Source: Actinomycetes bacterium
GTDB taxonomy: Bacteria > Actinomycetota > Acidimicrobiia > Acidimicrobiales > RAAP-2
Assembly: GCA_021781335.1 (NCBI GenBank)
Contig: JAJXXA010000023.1
Span: 1-46,235 of the forward strand
Length of the DNA: 46,235 nt
Reading direction: 5' to 3'
Within the stretch, counting starts at the first letter, position 1, and each line of letters opens with the position of its first letter. Position numbers and translations under genes: made by a program. Positions 44,333 through 46,235 of the stretch are shown one piece after another. The notes beneath the pieces were generated by a model that was given only the letters and a program-made list of their open reading frames with translations, had not been told where the DNA came from and ran no database searches.

Positions 44333-44410
44333 TCAAATGGACACCCAGGCCCCAATGATTTTGATTCCGAGGGCCAGCGCGAAGCCGACGAGGGATTCTG
44401 GACTGCTCAT
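44333..44410 (-). CDS. Candidate 25-aa membrane microprotein
   Basis: ATG at 44410, TGA ending at 44333: MSSPESLVGFALALGIKIIG..., one hydrophobic span with a lysine in the middle. GGAG lies eight bases before the ATG. It starts 11 bp from the left edge of repeat B. It could be a type I toxin-like peptide, or chance. Confidence 0.3.
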   Translation of the reverse strand: MSSPESLVGFALALGIKIIGAWVSI

Positions 44411-44420
44411 CCTCGCGTCT

Positions 44421-44582
44421 CCGGGACTTTTGTGAACAGTCCGGGCGATTTTTGTGACTGCTCCGTGGTGGGGGATTCACGAAAGTCAGGGGCCAAGGGG
44501 TCCCTGGGCTCTGGGGCCGCGTCGGTGGGCCCGCTAACTGGAAGTCGGCGCTGCGTTAACTGGCGAGGCCCGTGATCAGGAA
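44421..44582. repeat. Repeat copy B
   Basis: Shares 23 identical bases (44464-44486) and drifted downstream blocks with copy A. Its first 53 bp (44421-44473) align without gaps to 46066-46118 beside tRNA-Ile, 40 of 53 identical by hand count, with most differences in one 9-base patch. Contains ACTTTTGTGA (44426-44435), ATTTTTGTGA (44448-44457) and the inverted TCACGAAAGT (44477-44486). Such clustered short motifs occur at the ends of some insertion sequences. Confidence 0.7.
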
Positions 44583-44682
44583 CGTTGCCTTGGCTGGGTG
44601 CGTTGAACCTGCCGAGGGCCGCCCAGATCCGTCATTGCGCAGAATCCCGATGGATGTGTGCCGCGGGTCCGGCGCTCGGCAC

Positions 44683-44693
44683 TATGATAGTAA
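44683..44693 (+). promoter_or_regulatory. -10 element of the second XRE gene
   Basis: TATGAT (44683-44688) five bases before the ATG at 44694; no clear -35. Spacing predicts a leaderless transcript. Confidence 0.45.
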
Positions 44694-45287
44694 ATGTCGT
44701 ATCAAGCAGAGGAGAGAGAAGTGACGATCGCCCGGCTACTCCGAGAGACGAGACGTGCCCGAGGGTGGACTCAACGCGCCCTAGCGGCCCACGCGGGCGT
44801 CGCACAACCGGCGCTCGCCGCTATCGAGAGCTCCGAGCACGACACACGCGGGGCGACGCTCGAGCGGCTGGTAGGCGCGTCCGGGTACCGCCTCTTCGCC
44901 CTGCCAACGAAGGCTGGATCCGCTGCCGATTGGGCGGATGAGATCTACCAGGAGTTGAGGTCGAACCGGCGAAGCCCGGCAGTCGTGTTCAGAGCCATCA
45001 TCGGGTTGAGCGACGATCTCGCCGCTGCTGAACCGGCCGTACGCGTCGCCCTCTGTGTGGCGCCACCTGCCCCTTGCGGCGACCTTCGGTACGACGCCGC
45101 CATCGCGGCGGTGGCGGAGCATCACCTAGAACGGGACTCTCTTCCGGTCCCTGGGTGGATTCACGAGAGCCCGCGAGTGCTGACCAGTCCCTGGGAGGTG
45201 ACGATCGGCGTCAAGCCGGGTGAGGTGCCCGCAGCATTTCGCCGCCACGGTGTCCTCCTCGCCGAGTCTGAACTGGCGAGCGTGTGA
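44694..45287 (+). CDS. XRE-family helix-turn-helix protein (putative antitoxin)
   Basis: 197 aa. The HTH_3 domain covers residues about 10-66: VTIARLLRETRRARGWTQRAL, AAHAGVAQPALAAIESSEHD. The long C-terminal region (70-197) is unlike the first XRE protein in the window and includes WADEIYQELRSN and a Cys-containing VALCVAPPAPCGDL. The XRE part plus ASGYRLFALP at 60-70 is the standard hinge of this antitoxin type. Overlaps the NTase gene by 4 bp (GTGA). Likely autorepressor. Confidence 0.83.
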   Translation: MSYQAEEREVTIARLLRETRRARGWTQRALAAHAGVAQPALAAIESSEHDTRGATLERLVGASGYRLFALPTKAGSAADWADEIYQELRSNRRSPAVVFRAIIGLSDDLAAAEPAVRVALCVAPPAPCGDLRYDAAIAAVAEHHLERDSLPVPGWIHESPRVLTSPWEVTIGVKPGEVPAAFRRHGVLLAESELASV

Positions 45288-45823
45288 GCAGTCTCTTCTC
45301 GGTCGATGACGTTCGCGGGGCACTTCGCGAGTTGGCCCAGGATCTCCGGGACGCGGGTATCCCCGCCCGGATCCAGGTCGTGGGCGGGGCAGCTGTAGCC
45401 CTCCAGGTCGGACGAGAAGCCTTGACTCGGGATGTGGACGCCCTGCATCCCCCTACCCGGGAGTTTGCGGACATCGTTCAGCGCATCGCCGACAGGAGGG
45501 GGTGGCCAGACAGTTGGCTCAACGATGCGGTCAAAGGCTTCGTTAGCCACCATGACACCGATGACGACTGGGAGGCGCTCGACGACGACGGTGTCGTGAC
45601 CGTACTTGTCGCTCGCCCCCAACTCCTCCTTGCGATGAAGCTGCTGGCCGGTCGAGGAACTCGCGACCGCGAAGACATCGAGCGCTTGTTAGACGCCTGT
45701 TCGGTCACTAGCGTCACTGAGGCCGTCGCGATCTTCGACCAGTACTACCCCACCGAGACGATGAACCATAGGGCTTACGCTCTGCTTGAGACCCGATACG
45801 AAACCAAACCCACGGGAAGCTAG
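45284..45823 (+). CDS. DUF6036-type nucleotidyltransferase-fold protein (putative toxin)
   Basis: 179 aa. The NTase core is VVGGAAVALQVGREALTRDVDA (about 32-53), the GG loop plus D-x-D. VLVARPQLLLAMKLLAGRGTRDREDIERLL is the diagnostic helix of the DUF6036/AbiEii-like group (MK-x-x-AgR-x-RD-x-xD). GTG start in a GTGA overlap with the XRE gene. Distinct in sequence from the first NTase (28695-29228) but identical in gene order and coupling. Transcription is followed by a strong hairpin at 45945-45970. Confidence 0.85.
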   Translation: MSSLFSVDDVRGALRELAQDLRDAGIPARIQVVGGAAVALQVGREALTRDVDALHPPTREFADIVQRIADRRGWPDSWLNDAVKGFVSHHDTDDDWEALDDDGVVTVLVARPQLLLAMKLLAGRGTRDREDIERLLDACSVTSVTEAVAIFDQYYPTETMNHRAYALLETRYETKPTGS

Positions 45824-45944
45824 ACCTCACACTTGGCCAGGGCGGCCGACGTCTCACCTACCGTCAGTTCGTCATCGACGCGAAGGCCTCGAAGGTCGTT
45901 CTGCGCACCTGAGGCGCAGCTGAGCCTGAGCTGACGCAGTAGAT
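45824..45944. other. Short gap with a possible gene relic
   Basis: One frame reads LTYRQFVIDAKASKVVLRT then TGA at 45912. It has no start and could be the end of a lost gene or chance. CTGCGC (45901-45906) pairs with GCGCAG (45914-45919). Confidence 0.2.
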
Positions 45945-45970
45945 GACCCCCGCACGCCCGCGCGGGGGTC
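45945..45970 (+). terminator. Hairpin terminator after the NTase gene
   Basis: GACCCCCGC (45945-45953) pairs perfectly with GCGGGGGTC (45962-45970), 9 bp, loop of 8. Followed by TCGTCACGTCT, a weak T-rich stretch. Ends the XRE-NTase operon. Confidence 0.75.
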
Positions 45971-46040
45971 TCGTCACGTCTGCGGCGGGAGCTTCACCAC
46001 GACGGGGCCGATCGACGCCATCGCCGGCCCAAGAAAGCCG

Positions 46041-46075
46041 AAAGTCCCGGCTCGCAGTGCGCGAACCGGGACTTT
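46041..46075 (-). terminator. Terminator hairpin of tRNA-Ile
   Basis: AAAGTCCCGG (46041-46050) pairs with CCGGGACTTT (46066-46075); after one mismatch, TCGC pairs with GCGA around a 5-nt loop. On the minus strand it lies 36 nt after the tRNA 3' end, as expected for a tRNA terminator in actinobacteria. Confidence 0.75.
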
Positions 46076-46118
46076 TGTGACTTTGGAAGCCGACTTTCGT
46101 GACTCCCCCGTGGTGGGG
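46066..46118. repeat. Repeat copy C, overlapping the tRNA-Ile 3' end
   Basis: Direct repeat of 44421-44473 (40 of 53 identical). Contains ACTTTTGTGA (46071-46080) and ACTTTCGTGA (46093-46102), and ends inside the acceptor stem of tRNA-Ile. A site reaching into a tRNA 3' end is typical of attachment sites. Confidence 0.65.
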
Positions 46119-46187
46119 CTAGTAAGAATCGAACTTACGACCTCGTCATTATCAGTGACGCGCTCTAACCGACTGAGCTATAGCCCC
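46111..46187 (-). tRNA. tRNA-Ile (GAT)
   Basis: Minus strand. Acceptor GGGGCTA/TAGCCCC, D arm TAGCTCAGTCGGTTAGAGC, anticodon loop CTGATAA (GAT) in a CGTCA/TGACG stem, T arm with GTTCGATTC. Discriminator A at 46114 and an encoded CCA (46113-46111). Class I, 77 nt with CCA. Corresponds to ileT, which follows gyrA in mycobacteria. Its 3' end faces the second XRE-NTase cassette. Confidence 0.97.
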
Positions 46188-46235
46188 TAAGGGGTACCAA
46201 TCTACACCAGACCCGCTTACTCCTCTGTGGGCACA

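Overview
This window looks like the origin-proximal part of a high-G+C actinobacterial chromosome, probably from the class Acidimicrobiia or a related deep lineage. The placement rests on gene content only. It has gyrB-gyrA, an FHA/FHA/PP2C/PASTA-kinase cluster next to tRNA-Leu(CAG), crgA and tRNA-Ile(GAT). Mycobacterium carries the same set near oriC (gyrB, gyrA, ileT, crgA, pknB, pstP, fhaB, fhaA, leuT). GTG and TTG starts, 4-bp start/stop overlaps and candidate leaderless promoters also fit an actinobacterium.

Layout. 1-3.9 kb: gyrB (5' end outside the window) and gyrA. 3.9-7.5 kb: DsbA-like oxidoreductase, CoA-transferase and an ABC-F ATPase. 7.5-14.5 kb: GNAT, RsgA, an ArsB/NhaD-like permease, a diguanylate cyclase with a metallo-beta-lactamase (ODP-like) sensor, a methyltransferase and an MFS transporter. 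14.7-21.6 kb: an orphan PbpA-type transpeptidase, a methyltransferase, two GNATs, a secreted alpha/beta hydrolase and a membrane-anchored SGNH hydrolase. 21.7-26.7 kb: a 19-bp perfect hairpin, an unlisted 58-aa membrane microprotein, an OmpR/HK two-component system, a PadR/membrane-protein operon with a clear operator, and an FnIII protein. 26.9-29.2 kb: two convergent DUF1801 genes and an XRE-nucleotidyltransferase cassette ending beside tRNA-Leu. 29.5-34.3 kb: the growth and division signalling cluster fhaA-fhaB-pstP-pknB-crgA, without rodA, pbpA or pknA. 34.3-39.7 kb: thiolase, two hotdog thioesterases, pirin, a DUF347-type membrane protein and a class III aminotransferase. 39.8-46.2 kb: accessory DNA with a YdeI/OmdA-like gene, a Phd-like/GNAT pair, an ECF sigma/membrane-regulator pair, small proteins, a second XRE-nucleotidyltransferase cassette and tRNA-Ile. 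Related repeats punctuate this last region.

How the genes fit together. The FHA, PP2C and PASTA-kinase genes form a phospho-signalling unit for peptidoglycan synthesis. One likely target enzyme, PbpA, has been separated from it and lies about 15 kb upstream.

The most interesting accessory signal is a repeated arrangement: an XRE regulator overlapping a nucleotidyltransferase-fold gene, placed on the 3' side of a tRNA gene. It occurs at tRNA-Leu and again at tRNA-Ile. At tRNA-Ile the cassette is bracketed by 53-bp direct repeats matching at 40 positions by hand count. This suggests small tRNA-associated toxin-antitoxin islands that carry no recombinase of their own.
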